Origin: CAYWJT01 sp964458655
GTDB lineage: Bacteria; Acidobacteriota; Aminicenantia; Aminicenantales; Saccharicenantaceae
Assembly: GCA_964458655.1 (NCBI GenBank)
Contig: CAYWJT010000090.1
Coordinates: forward strand, 1 to 5,758
Length of the DNA stretch: 5,758 nt
Direction of reading: 5' to 3'
This document shows positions 1 to 5,404 of this stretch, one piece after another. The first letter of the stretch is position 1; every line of letters begins with the position of its first letter. The notes under the pieces are model-generated. The model saw only the letters and a program-made list of their open reading frames with translations, was not told where the DNA came from and did no database searches. A program made the translations under genes and the position numbers.

Positions 1-63
1 TGGCGGCACCTATCATAGCCCATCGTGTCACCTATGTATCTGAACGAGCTCAGGGAAAACGCG
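1..63. other. Upstream flank of carD; possible edge of a neighbouring gene
   Basis: No gene can be assigned here. On the minus strand an ATG at 23-21 is preceded by AGGTGA (33-28) at a 4-nt spacing, which could be the start of a divergent gene, but only about seven codons are visible. On the plus strand the frame beginning at base 3 stays open from the window edge to a TAA at 90-92, so the tail of an upstream gene overlapping the carD promoter is also possible. Neither translation is recognisable. Confidence 0.2.
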
Positions 64-93
64 TTGACTCCGCCCCCCGTTCCGGGGTATAAT
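64..93 (+). promoter_or_regulatory. Sigma70-type promoter of carD (and probably corC-like gene and smpB)
   Basis: TTGACT (64-69) and a perfect TATAAT (88-93) are separated by 18 nt, a near-consensus housekeeping promoter. The expected start, 7-9 nt past the -10 box, falls at about 100-102, on or next to the carD ATG at 102. The spacer is very GC-rich and contains the inverted repeat CCCCG-TTC-CGGGG (75-87) abutting the -10 box. There is no TG extended -10 element. The promoter is read directly from sequence; the start site is inferred. Confidence 0.8.
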
Positions 94-101
94 AATCTCT
101 T

Positions 102-620
102 ATGGACGCGCTCAAAGTCGGCGATAAGATCATATATCCCAACCACGGCCTCGGGGTCGTCGAAGCCGTCAGGGAAGAGCGCTTCGACGGCCAGTTCACC
201 AAGATCTTCCACGTCCGTATCCTGGCCAACGACACCCTGGTGATGATCCCCAGCGCTTCGGCCGACGAGATCGGCATCCGCAGGCCGGTCACCGAATCCA
301 CCATGAGGAAGCTCATCCAGTTCATCAAGAGCAGCGACGTGGACATCACGACCGACTGGAAGGGCCGCTACAAAGAGAATATCAGCCTGATGAAGTCCGG
401 GACCCTGTTCGACATGGCCCTGGTGCTCAAGGGGCTCTACTGCCTGAGCCAGGTCAAGCCGCTCTCCTTCAGGGAGAAGAAGATGCTCGAGAAGGTCAAG
501 GACCTCATCGTGACCGAGCTCTCCGAAGCCACCGACCTGCCGAGTTCCAAGATCGAGGGACGCATCAGGGAGGCCCTTTCCCAGGCCGCCAAGAACTTCA
601 AGCCTGAAGTAGCCACCTGA
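102..620 (+). CDS. carD: CarD/CdnL family transcriptional regulator
   Basis: 172 aa. CarD/CdnL proteins bind the RNA polymerase beta subunit and stabilise the open promoter complex, often at rRNA and other housekeeping promoters. The N-terminal Tudor-like polymerase-interacting domain spans about residues 1-60 and opens with the family signature KVGDKIIYPNHGLGVV (5-20). The helical C-terminal domain (about 65-168) has W86 in the context DWKGRYKEN; in characterised homologues the equivalent tryptophan wedges into DNA at the upstream edge of the -10 box. The later LSFREKKMLEKVKDLIVTEL stretch (121-140) is also typical. Length matches the family. The start at 102 is the only reasonable one: in-frame TAA codons lie at 90-92 and 93-95, and the protein begins where homologues do. 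There is no Shine-Dalgarno sequence, so translation is probably leaderless. It is the first gene of a likely three-gene operon, and a near-consensus promoter immediately upstream leaves room for autoregulation (inference). Confidence 0.93.
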   Translation: MDALKVGDKIIYPNHGLGVVEAVREERFDGQFTKIFHVRILANDTLVMIPSASADEIGIRRPVTESTMRKLIQFIKSSDVDITTDWKGRYKENISLMKSGTLFDMALVLKGLYCLSQVKPLSFREKKMLEKVKDLIVTELSEATDLPSSKIEGRIREALSQAAKNFKPEVAT

Positions 621-631
621 ACCCGGGCCAG

Positions 632-1906
632 ATGCTACTGCCGTCGATAATATTCTTCGTCCTGTGCCTTGTCCTGAGCGCCTTCTTCTCCTCCTCAGAG
701 ACCGCTTTCATGGCCGTCAACCCCTTCGCCCTCGAAAGCCGGGAAAAGCAGGGCTCGAGGCGGGCCCGCCTGGCCAGGCGCGTCCTGGGCCGGGTCAACG
801 AGCTTCTGGCCACGATCCTCATAGGCAACACGCTGGCCAACGCGGCCGCAGCCTCGGTGGCCACGGCCGTCTTCGCCGCATTCTTCCGGGACCGGAACAA
901 AGCCGTAATCTTCGCCACGGTGACCACGACGCTCCTGCTGCTCATATTCTCGGAGCTGACGCCCAAGACCTATGCCGCCCACAACCCGCTGAAGCTGGCC
1001 CTTTCGAGCGGCCCGCCCCTCAAGGGCTTCATGATGCTCTTCTATCCGCTCGTCAAGGCCCTGGCCTTCGTGACCGGGCTCCTGGTGCCCTCGGCCGGGA
1101 AGAGCGGCCGGGGCGGCCCGGCCCTGCTCAACGAGGACGAGGTCAGGCTCATGTTCAGAGCCGGGGCAGGAGGCCTGTCGGTGCTGCGCAGGCGGATGAT
1201 CTCGGGAGCGCTCGACATCGGCTCCAGGCCGGTCCGTGACATAATCGTGCCCAGGCCCCAGGTGAAAGCCCTGCCCGTCGACGCCACGCTCGAGGAGGTC
1301 ATAGCCGCCATCCAGGCCTCGGGATTCTCGCGCTATCCCGTTTACCGCGGGCGACTGGACAACATCGAAGGCGTGCTCCACGCCAAGGACCTCATCGCCG
1401 GCCTGGCGGGCGGCGGCAGCCGAGCCTTTGACCTCAAGTCCTTACTGAAGCGGCCTTTCTTCCTGCCCGAGGCCGCCAGCCTGGAGCACGCCCTTCTCGA
1501 GATGCAGAAAAACTCCGTGCACATGGCCATCATCGTCGACGAGTTCGGCAGCGTCGAGGGCATCGTCACCCTGGAAGACATCCTCGAGGAAGTGGTCGGC
1601 GACATCAGGGACGAGCACGACGGCAAGACCCGGGAGCTCATCACAGTCATGGATGAAACGAACTTCCTTGTAGAAGGCGCGGCGCCGGTCAAGGAAGTCA
1701 ACGAAAGGCTCAAACTCGGGCTGCCGGAAAAGAGCGATTATTCGACCCTGGCCGGCTTTTTCCTGGCCCGCTTCGGCCGGCTGCCCCGGGAGAACGATCA
1801 CATAGACCACGACGGTTGGCGGCTGAGAGTGGAAAAGATGCACGGTCGGCGCATCGCCCTGATCTTCGTCAGCCGGCCGGCGGCCGGCGGGCAGGGCAAG
1901 AAATGA
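632..1906 (+). CDS. CNNM/CorC (HlyC/CorC family) CBS-domain membrane protein, putative Mg2+/divalent cation transporter
   Basis: 424 aa, a usual length for the family. Order of parts: a DUF21/CNNM transmembrane domain (about 1-190) with hydrophobic segments near 4-22, 58-84, 93-112 and 130-152; a pair of CBS domains (about 203-330), with FSRYPVY (232-238) in the first and VDEFGSVEGIVTLEDILEE (302-320) in the second; and a C-terminal CorC_HlyC domain (about 338-415). Family marks are SSSETAF (20-26), IGNTLAN (64-70) and ELTPK (108-112), the last two in the membrane domain. Structurally studied relatives export Mg2+ with Na+ and bind Mg-ATP at the CBS pair. The older 'hemolysin' label for this family is usually misleading, and the exact substrate cannot be read from sequence. 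The gene starts 11 nt after the carD stop with only a weak GGG before the ATG, suggesting coupling to carD translation. Its TGA stop overlaps the smpB ATG. Confidence 0.9.
   Translation: MLLPSIIFFVLCLVLSAFFSSSETAFMAVNPFALESREKQGSRRARLARRVLGRVNELLATILIGNTLANAAAASVATAVFAAFFRDRNKAVIFATVTTTLLLLIFSELTPKTYAAHNPLKLALSSGPPLKGFMMLFYPLVKALAFVTGLLVPSAGKSGRGGPALLNEDEVRLMFRAGAGGLSVLRRRMISGALDIGSRPVRDIIVPRPQVKALPVDATLEEVIAAIQASGFSRYPVYRGRLDNIEGVLHAKDLIAGLAGGGSRAFDLKSLLKRPFFLPEAASLEHALLEMQKNSVHMAIIVDEFGSVEGIVTLEDILEEVVGDIRDEHDGKTRELITVMDETNFLVEGAAPVKEVNERLKLGLPEKSDYSTLAGFFLARFGRLPRENDHIDHDGWRLRVEKMHGRRIALIFVSRPAAGGQGKK
1872..1888 (+). repeat. Perfect 7-bp GC inverted repeat just before the smpB ribosome binding site
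   Basis: GCCGGCC (1872-1878), loop GGC (1879-1881), GGCCGGC (1882-1888). In RNA this would be a very stable hairpin in the last codons of the corC-like gene, ending 4 nt before the weak AGGG (1893-1896) that serves smpB. It encodes an Arg-Pro-Ala-Ala-Gly-Gly tail, so GC-rich codon use alone could produce it. A role in smpB translation is inference. Confidence 0.4.
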
Positions 1907-2355
1907 AGACTTTCGCTGTCAACAAGAGCGCCCGCCATGACTACGAGATCCTCGAGACGGTCGAGGCCGGCATCGCCCTCCTCGGCAGCGAGGTCAAGTC
2001 CATAAGGGAAGGCCGTATCAGCCTGAAAGAAAGCTACGCCGAGGACCGGGCCGGAGGGATCTTCCTCGTCCAGTGCCACATCAGCCCTTACGAGGCAGCC
2101 AACATATTCAATCACGAGCCGGAGCGGGAACGCAGGCTGCTGCTCCACAAGCGCGAAATAAAGCGCCTGGCCGGCAAGATCAAGGAAAAGGGCCTGACGC
2201 TCGTGCCGACCAGGGTCTTCGCCAACGACAAGGGTCGTATCAAGGTCGAGCTGGCCCTGGCCCGCGGCAAGAGGGAATACGAGAAGAGGGAAGCGATCAA
2301 GAAGCGAGACACCGACCGGGAGATGCGGGCGGCCCTGAAGAAGGGCCGTCGGTAG
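1903..2355 (+). CDS. smpB: SsrA-binding protein SmpB
   Basis: 150 aa, the usual SmpB length. SmpB binds the tRNA-like domain of tmRNA (SsrA) and delivers it to stalled ribosomes in trans-translation, freeing the ribosome and tagging the unfinished peptide for proteolysis. Diagnostic blocks are GIALLGSEVKSIREGRISLK (23-42), HISPYEAANIFNHEP (59-73), RERRLLLHKREI (76-87), and the basic C-terminal tail ARGKREYEKREAIKKRD (120-136), which enters the mRNA channel in characterised homologues. The reading frame stays open upstream to 1816, but that stretch lies inside the corC-like gene in another frame and is not SmpB-like. The ATG at 1903 gives the canonical MKTFAVNKSARHDY start, has AGGG (1893-1896) at 6 nt, and overlaps the preceding TGA as ATGA, indicating translational coupling. 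The tmRNA gene ssrA, sometimes adjacent, is not in this window. Last gene of the plus-strand unit. Confidence 0.96.
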   Translation: MKTFAVNKSARHDYEILETVEAGIALLGSEVKSIREGRISLKESYAEDRAGGIFLVQCHISPYEAANIFNHEPERERRLLLHKREIKRLAGKIKEKGLTLVPTRVFANDKGRIKVELALARGKREYEKREAIKKRDTDREMRAALKKGRR

Positions 2356-2357
2356 GA

Positions 2358-2377
2358 ACAGGCGTCGACAAGCCTGT
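2358..2377. terminator. Weak hairpin between the convergent smpB and pdxA genes
   Basis: ACAGGC (2358-2363) can pair with GCCTGT (2372-2377) across an 8-nt loop, all within the 27-nt gap between the two stop codons. It could serve both strands, but no T-run follows on either side and the stem is only 6 bp, so this is a poor intrinsic terminator. Confidence 0.25.
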
Positions 2378-2382
2378 CCAGT

Positions 2383-3369
2383 TCAGCGCTGTTTCCGGGC
2401 GGCGGCGAACCTGGCCGCCAGCAGCAGGGCCTCGATCATGCTGCCCGGGTCGGCGACGCCCCGGCCGGCGAGGTCGAAACCCGTGCCGTGGTCCGGGGAA
2501 GTGCGGACGAACGGCAGGCCGAGCGTCACGTTCACCCCTTTCCTGAAAGAGACCAGTTTGAAGCCCGCCAATCCCTGGTCGTGATAGAGAGACACGGCCA
2601 TCACTCCGGGCCGTCTGAACGCGCGCAGGAGGACGGAATCCGGCGGGTAAGGGCCTGTCACGGGGATGCCGGCGCGCCTGGCCTCTTCGACGGCCGGGAC
2701 GATCTCTTCTTTTTCCTCCCGGCCGAGCAGGCCGTCTTCGCCGGCATGGGGGTTGAGGCCGGCCAGCAGGAACTCGGCCGGCAAAGCGTCGAGCTCCGCC
2801 AAGTCATTGTGCAGCCCGGCCAGAAAACGGACCAGCGCTTCCTTGCGGACCAGGCCCAGGGCTTCTTTCAGCGGCAGGTGATGGCTGAACAGGGCCAGCC
2901 TGAGCTCGTCCGACCAGAAGGTCATCTTGGCGGACGGCTGGAGGTGTTCGAAGTAGTCGGTGTGGCCGCGCCAGCCGATCCCGGCCAGGCTCCAGGCTTC
3001 CTTCGAGACCGGCCCGGTCACGACCGCGTCCAGCGCTCCGCGCCGGGCTTTTTTCACGGCGGCCTCGAAGAAGGCGAAAGAAGCGGCGCCGTTGGCGGCG
3101 GCCGGCCGGCCTTTTTGCAGGGCCTGGCGGTCGGTGCCTATGTGAAAAATGAAATGTCCCGGCCGGCCCGTTAGGGCTTCGTCCCAGGGCTCGAACTCGA
3201 GCCTGCCGCGGAGCTCCCTCAGCCCGGCTTCAACGATGTCCCTGTCGCCGAAGACGACCAGGGCGTGGGTGCGGGCCATGGCCTTGGTCTCGAGGAGAGC
3301 TTTGAGGACGACTTCCGGGCCGACGCCGCCCGGGTCGCCGAGACAGATCCCGATCCGGGACGGGGTCAT
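2383..3369 (-). CDS. pdxA: 4-hydroxythreonine-4-phosphate dehydrogenase PdxA
   Basis: 328 aa, matching the family (about 330). PdxA is a cytoplasmic NAD-dependent, metal-requiring enzyme that oxidises 4-phosphohydroxy-L-threonine; decarboxylation gives 3-amino-2-oxopropyl phosphate, which PdxJ condenses with deoxyxylulose phosphate to pyridoxine 5'-phosphate. Visible marks: the N-terminal GDPGGVGPE (11-19); GHTD (135-138), the substrate-binding histidine region; and the three metal-ligand histidines in SHHLPL (H164), NPHAGE (H208) and YHDQG (H263). GVNVTLGLPFVRTSPDHGTG (278-297) completes the family C-terminal block. All key residues are present, so it should be active. A paralogous sugar-acid phosphate dehydrogenase of the PdxA2 type cannot be excluded by eye. 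The ATG at 3369-3367 overlaps the TGA of the upstream Hfq-like gene (ATGA), with only a purine-rich AGAAAGAA as a weak ribosome binding site, so translational coupling is likely. No other B6 gene is in the window. Confidence 0.94.
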   Translation of the reverse strand: MTPSRIGICLGDPGGVGPEVVLKALLETKAMARTHALVVFGDRDIVEAGLRELRGRLEFEPWDEALTGRPGHFIFHIGTDRQALQKGRPAAANGAASFAFFEAAVKKARRGALDAVVTGPVSKEAWSLAGIGWRGHTDYFEHLQPSAKMTFWSDELRLALFSHHLPLKEALGLVRKEALVRFLAGLHNDLAELDALPAEFLLAGLNPHAGEDGLLGREEKEEIVPAVEEARRAGIPVTGPYPPDSVLLRAFRRPGVMAVSLYHDQGLAGFKLVSFRKGVNVTLGLPFVRTSPDHGTGFDLAGRGVADPGSMIEALLLAARFAAARKQR

Positions 3370-3710
3370 TTCTTTCTGTCTCTGGCCTCTGGCGCTTTAG
3401 GTTTGTCCTCGAGCTTGTAGATGCAGCGGATGGCGTGTTTGTAGATGAGCAGGTTGGGCGCGTCGTCGCGGTTGAGCTTGATGCAGCTCCGGTCGTACCA
3501 CTCGATGTAGCCCTCGACGACCTCGCCGTTCGTGAAAACCACGGCCATGGGCGTCTTCTTGCCCATCTGCTTCAGGTAGTAGTAGCTTTCGGCGAAGGTG
3601 TCCGTGGGGGGATGGGACTTCCTGTGAGCCGCGTCCTTCTCGCGTTCCTTTTCCTGGGTCATTTGGTCCTTGATCTCCGACAGGCTCGGCCTGATCAGCC
3701 TTCTGTTCAT
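3366..3710 (-). CDS. hfq: Hfq-like RNA chaperone (Sm-like protein) with charged N-terminal extension
   Basis: 114 aa from the ATG at 3710, chosen because GGAG (3722-3719) sits 8 nt upstream. An in-frame ATG at 3758 would add 16 residues but lies 3 nt past the promoter -10 box. Hfq forms hexameric rings that bind sRNAs and U- or A-rich RNA for post-transcriptional control. The Sm-like core covers about 39-99: a short helix with YYYLKQM (43-49), an Sm1-like strand region with TNGEVVEGYIEWYD (60-73), and the Sm2 signature IYKHAI (89-94). It is preceded by a 38-residue, highly charged extension and followed by a short charged tail. Against E. coli Hfq, K56 and H57 are kept (K91, H92), but Q8, Q41 and F42 appear as E41, R74 and S75. 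The rim RRER appears as MGKK (49-52), and there is a 2-residue insertion before the YKHAI motif. I believe similar divergent Hfq proteins occur in Acidobacteriota (recalled, not checked). It is the first gene of an hfq-pdxA unit. Confidence 0.85.
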   Translation of the reverse strand: MNRRLIRPSLSEIKDQMTQEKEREKDAAHRKSHPPTDTFAESYYYLKQMGKKTPMAVVFTNGEVVEGYIEWYDRSCIKLNRDDAPNLLIYKHAIRCIYKLEDKPKAPEARDRKK

Positions 3711-3718
3711 GGAATCAT

Positions 3719-3722
3719 CTCC
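3719..3722 (-). promoter_or_regulatory. Ribosome binding site deciding the hfq-like start
   Basis: GGAG on the minus strand, 8 nt before the ATG at 3710. No comparable site precedes the longer in-frame ATG at 3758, so this site favours the 114-residue product. Confidence 0.7.
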
Positions 3723-3761
3723 AATCGTTTTTGGGGGACGGAGAGCTTCCCTTTGCATTCG

Positions 3762-3790
3762 ATTCTACCACGCCGCCCGGACGTTTTCAA
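3762..3790 (-). promoter_or_regulatory. Sigma70-type promoter of the hfq-like gene and pdxA
   Basis: On the minus strand TTGAAA (3790-3785) and TAGAAT (3767-3762) are separated by exactly 17 nt, and the -10 box is preceded by TGG, an extended -10 element. The predicted start lies near 3756-3754, giving a 5' leader of about 45 nt before the ATG at 3710. The promoter makes the hfq-pdxA unit independent of the tolC unit upstream. Read directly from sequence; activity is inferred. Confidence 0.75.
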
Positions 3791-3801
3791 CAGGGCGGGT
3801 C

Positions 3802-3818
3802 GCCGCCGCGCCGGCGGC
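3802..3818 (-). terminator. GC-rich hairpin after the TolC-family gene, possible transcription terminator
   Basis: On the minus strand GCCGCC (3818-3813) pairs with GGCGGC (3807-3802) around a GGCGC loop, beginning 4 nt after the TGA stop of the TolC-family gene and ending 11 nt before the -35 box of the hfq promoter. No U-tract follows, so it may be a weak terminator, a 3'-end stabiliser or chance in GC-rich DNA. The position between two units favours a 3'-end role. Confidence 0.4.
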
Positions 3819-3822
3819 CAGC

Positions 3823-5391
3823 TCAGCGTTCGTTGAGGTAGTCGACGAGCTTGATGTTCCTGTTGTCCAGGGTCAGGCCGAGCGCCCTGTCCAGGTTCGA
3901 AAGCGAGATGTTGTAGGTGATCACGGCGTTGAGCTCGTTGACCCTGGCGTTGGCCAGGTCCCGCTGGTAGGAAAGCACCGTGAAGTTGGTGCTCTGGCCG
4001 ACCTTGAGCTTCTCCTCTTCGGCCGCCAGCTTCTGCTCGGCCAGCTCCCTGGCCACTTTGTAGGCCGCGATGCGCTTGTAGTTGGCCTCGACGGCCCGGA
4101 CGGCGTTCTTGATCTCCAGGACGACCTGCTCCTTCTGGTTCTCGAGGTTGAGCAGGGCCTGCCTCATGTTCAACTGCGCCTGGGCCAGGTTGGCCCGGGA
4201 AAAGACGTTGGCCAGGGGCAGGGAGAAGCTCAGGCCGACGGTATAGTTCTTGTACTTGAAGTTGAAAGTGTCCTTGAGGGAGTCGGAAATGCCGCCTGGG
4301 ATGGTGTAGTCGATGATCCCGTCCAGGGGGTTGCCGATGTACACGATCCTGGTCCCGGAAACACCCGGGCTCCAGACAGAAGCCGTCAGGCTGAGGTCGG
4401 GCAGGACCTGGTTCCGGGCGTAGCTCAGGCTCAATCCTTGGTTCTTCAGTCCGATCCTGGCCTGCTCGAGGTCCGGCCGGTTCTGGACGGCGATAGCCAA
4501 CGCTTCTTCGAGCTTCACCGTCTTTTCCGAGATGTTCGGGCTGTCGGTGGGGATAATGGCCGATATGCCCTGCTCCTCCTCGCCGGTGATGTTGAGGATC
4601 TGCTTGAGCTGGTCCTCGGCGTTCTTGACCTGAGCCTCCGCCTGGATGATGTCCGCTTCGCGCGAGGCCACCTCGGCCTGGGCGCTCAGGATGTCCATCG
4701 GCGCCATGGTGCCGATCTCGACCGACCGCTTGTTCTTTTCCAGCAGGTCGCGGGCCAGGTCCAGGGCGCTGCGCTTGACGTTGAGGTTCTCGATGCTGTA
4801 GACGAGGTTCCAGTAGGCGCTGTCGACGCTGTAGACCAGGTCCATCAGGGACTTCTTCAGCTGCTGTTCCGAGATCGACAGGTTGTTGGCCGCGACCAGG
4901 ATCTCGCGCCGGCTCAGGTTGTAGCCGAAGTTCCGCAGCAGCGGCTGCGTGTAGTTGACGCGCAGGGTGCTGCCGTAGCGCGGGTTGATGGTCTGGGCGG
5001 TCCGGTTGCTCACCGTCCTGTAGGCCGTGAGCGACAGGGTCAGCGAGCCGCCGAAGGGCACGGCCTGGCTGGCCTGGAAGGAGATATTATTGGTCTGGTC
5101 GCTGACGCTCTCGGCCGCCTCCAGCCAGGAATAGGAGGCCTGGTTCTGGTCCTGGGTCTGGACGGAGAGGGACAGACTTGGCAGGAACTTCTCCTGGGCC
5201 TGGTTCAGGGCCTCGCCCGAGATCTCCGGCCCCAGGACCTGCACGGCCAGCCCGATGTTGCGCTTGAGGGCCCGGGCGACGCATTCGTCGAGAGAAAGCT
5301 TGAGCGCGCCCGTTTTTTCTTCCTGGGCCCAGCCCGCGGCCAGGCCGAGGACGAGCAGGCCCAACGGCAGTATGTGAAGGATCTTTTTCAT
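3823..5391 (-). CDS. TolC-family outer membrane efflux protein
   Basis: 522 aa. TolC-type proteins trimerise into an outer-membrane barrel with a long periplasmic alpha-helical tunnel and act as the exit duct of tripartite pumps or type I secretion. A Sec signal peptide is clear: MKK, a leucine-rich core (about 4-18), then a likely cut after GWA near residue 22. The mature protein shows the internal repeat of the family: the first begins LSLDECVARALKRN (32-45), the second VKLEEALAIAVQNRPDL (292-308). Each has beta-strand segments (about 71-150 and 330-392; TQPLLRNFG at 148-156) followed by long heptad-like helices rich in Ala, Gln, Leu and Glu (about 165-265 and 397-500). The start is ATG 5391, 6 nt after GGGAGG; a TTG at 5397 would abut that site and is unlikely. 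It lies 13 nt downstream of a MacB-type permease, so it is probably the exit duct of that transporter. Substrate unknown. Confidence 0.92.
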   Translation of the reverse strand: MKKILHILPLGLLVLGLAAGWAQEEKTGALKLSLDECVARALKRNIGLAVQVLGPEISGEALNQAQEKFLPSLSLSVQTQDQNQASYSWLEAAESVSDQTNNISFQASQAVPFGGSLTLSLTAYRTVSNRTAQTINPRYGSTLRVNYTQPLLRNFGYNLSRREILVAANNLSISEQQLKKSLMDLVYSVDSAYWNLVYSIENLNVKRSALDLARDLLEKNKRSVEIGTMAPMDILSAQAEVASREADIIQAEAQVKNAEDQLKQILNITGEEEQGISAIIPTDSPNISEKTVKLEEALAIAVQNRPDLEQARIGLKNQGLSLSYARNQVLPDLSLTASVWSPGVSGTRIVYIGNPLDGIIDYTIPGGISDSLKDTFNFKYKNYTVGLSFSLPLANVFSRANLAQAQLNMRQALLNLENQKEQVVLEIKNAVRAVEANYKRIAAYKVARELAEQKLAAEEEKLKVGQSTNFTVLSYQRDLANARVNELNAVITYNISLSNLDRALGLTLDNRNIKLVDYLNER

Positions 5392-5397
5392 AGCCAA

Positions 5398-5403
5398 CCT
5401 CCC
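5398..5403 (-). promoter_or_regulatory. Strong ribosome binding site of the TolC-family gene
   Basis: GGGAGG on the minus strand, 6 nt before ATG 5391 and just after the stop of the permease gene. It fixes the ATG over the in-frame TTG at 5397, which would leave no spacing, and allows independent initiation within the operon. Confidence 0.8.
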
Positions 5404-5404
5404 G

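Noticed and set aside
25..243. Plus-strand 72-codon frame overlapping the carD start
   Set aside because: It is Ser/Pro/Thr-rich, is out of frame with the strongly supported CarD protein and has no ribosome binding site or family resemblance.
695..1381. A 228-codon minus-strand open frame opposite the corC-like gene
   Set aside because: The composition (Gly, Arg, Glu, His rich) is that of a shadow frame; the plus strand encodes clear DUF21 and CBS domains.
1816..1902. A 29-residue upstream extension of SmpB
   Set aside because: It lies wholly inside the corC-like coding sequence in another frame. SmpB homologues start at the MKTF-type N-terminus, which matches the ATG at 1903 with its overlap junction.
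2488..3174. A 228-codon plus-strand open frame opposite pdxA
   Set aside because: The minus strand encodes a complete PdxA with all catalytic motifs. The plus-strand translation is low-complexity and unlike any family I know.
5392..5397. TTG start two codons before the TolC-family ATG
   Set aside because: It would directly abut the GGGAGG site with no usable spacing, whereas ATG 5391 has a 6-nt spacer and begins a normal MKK signal peptide.
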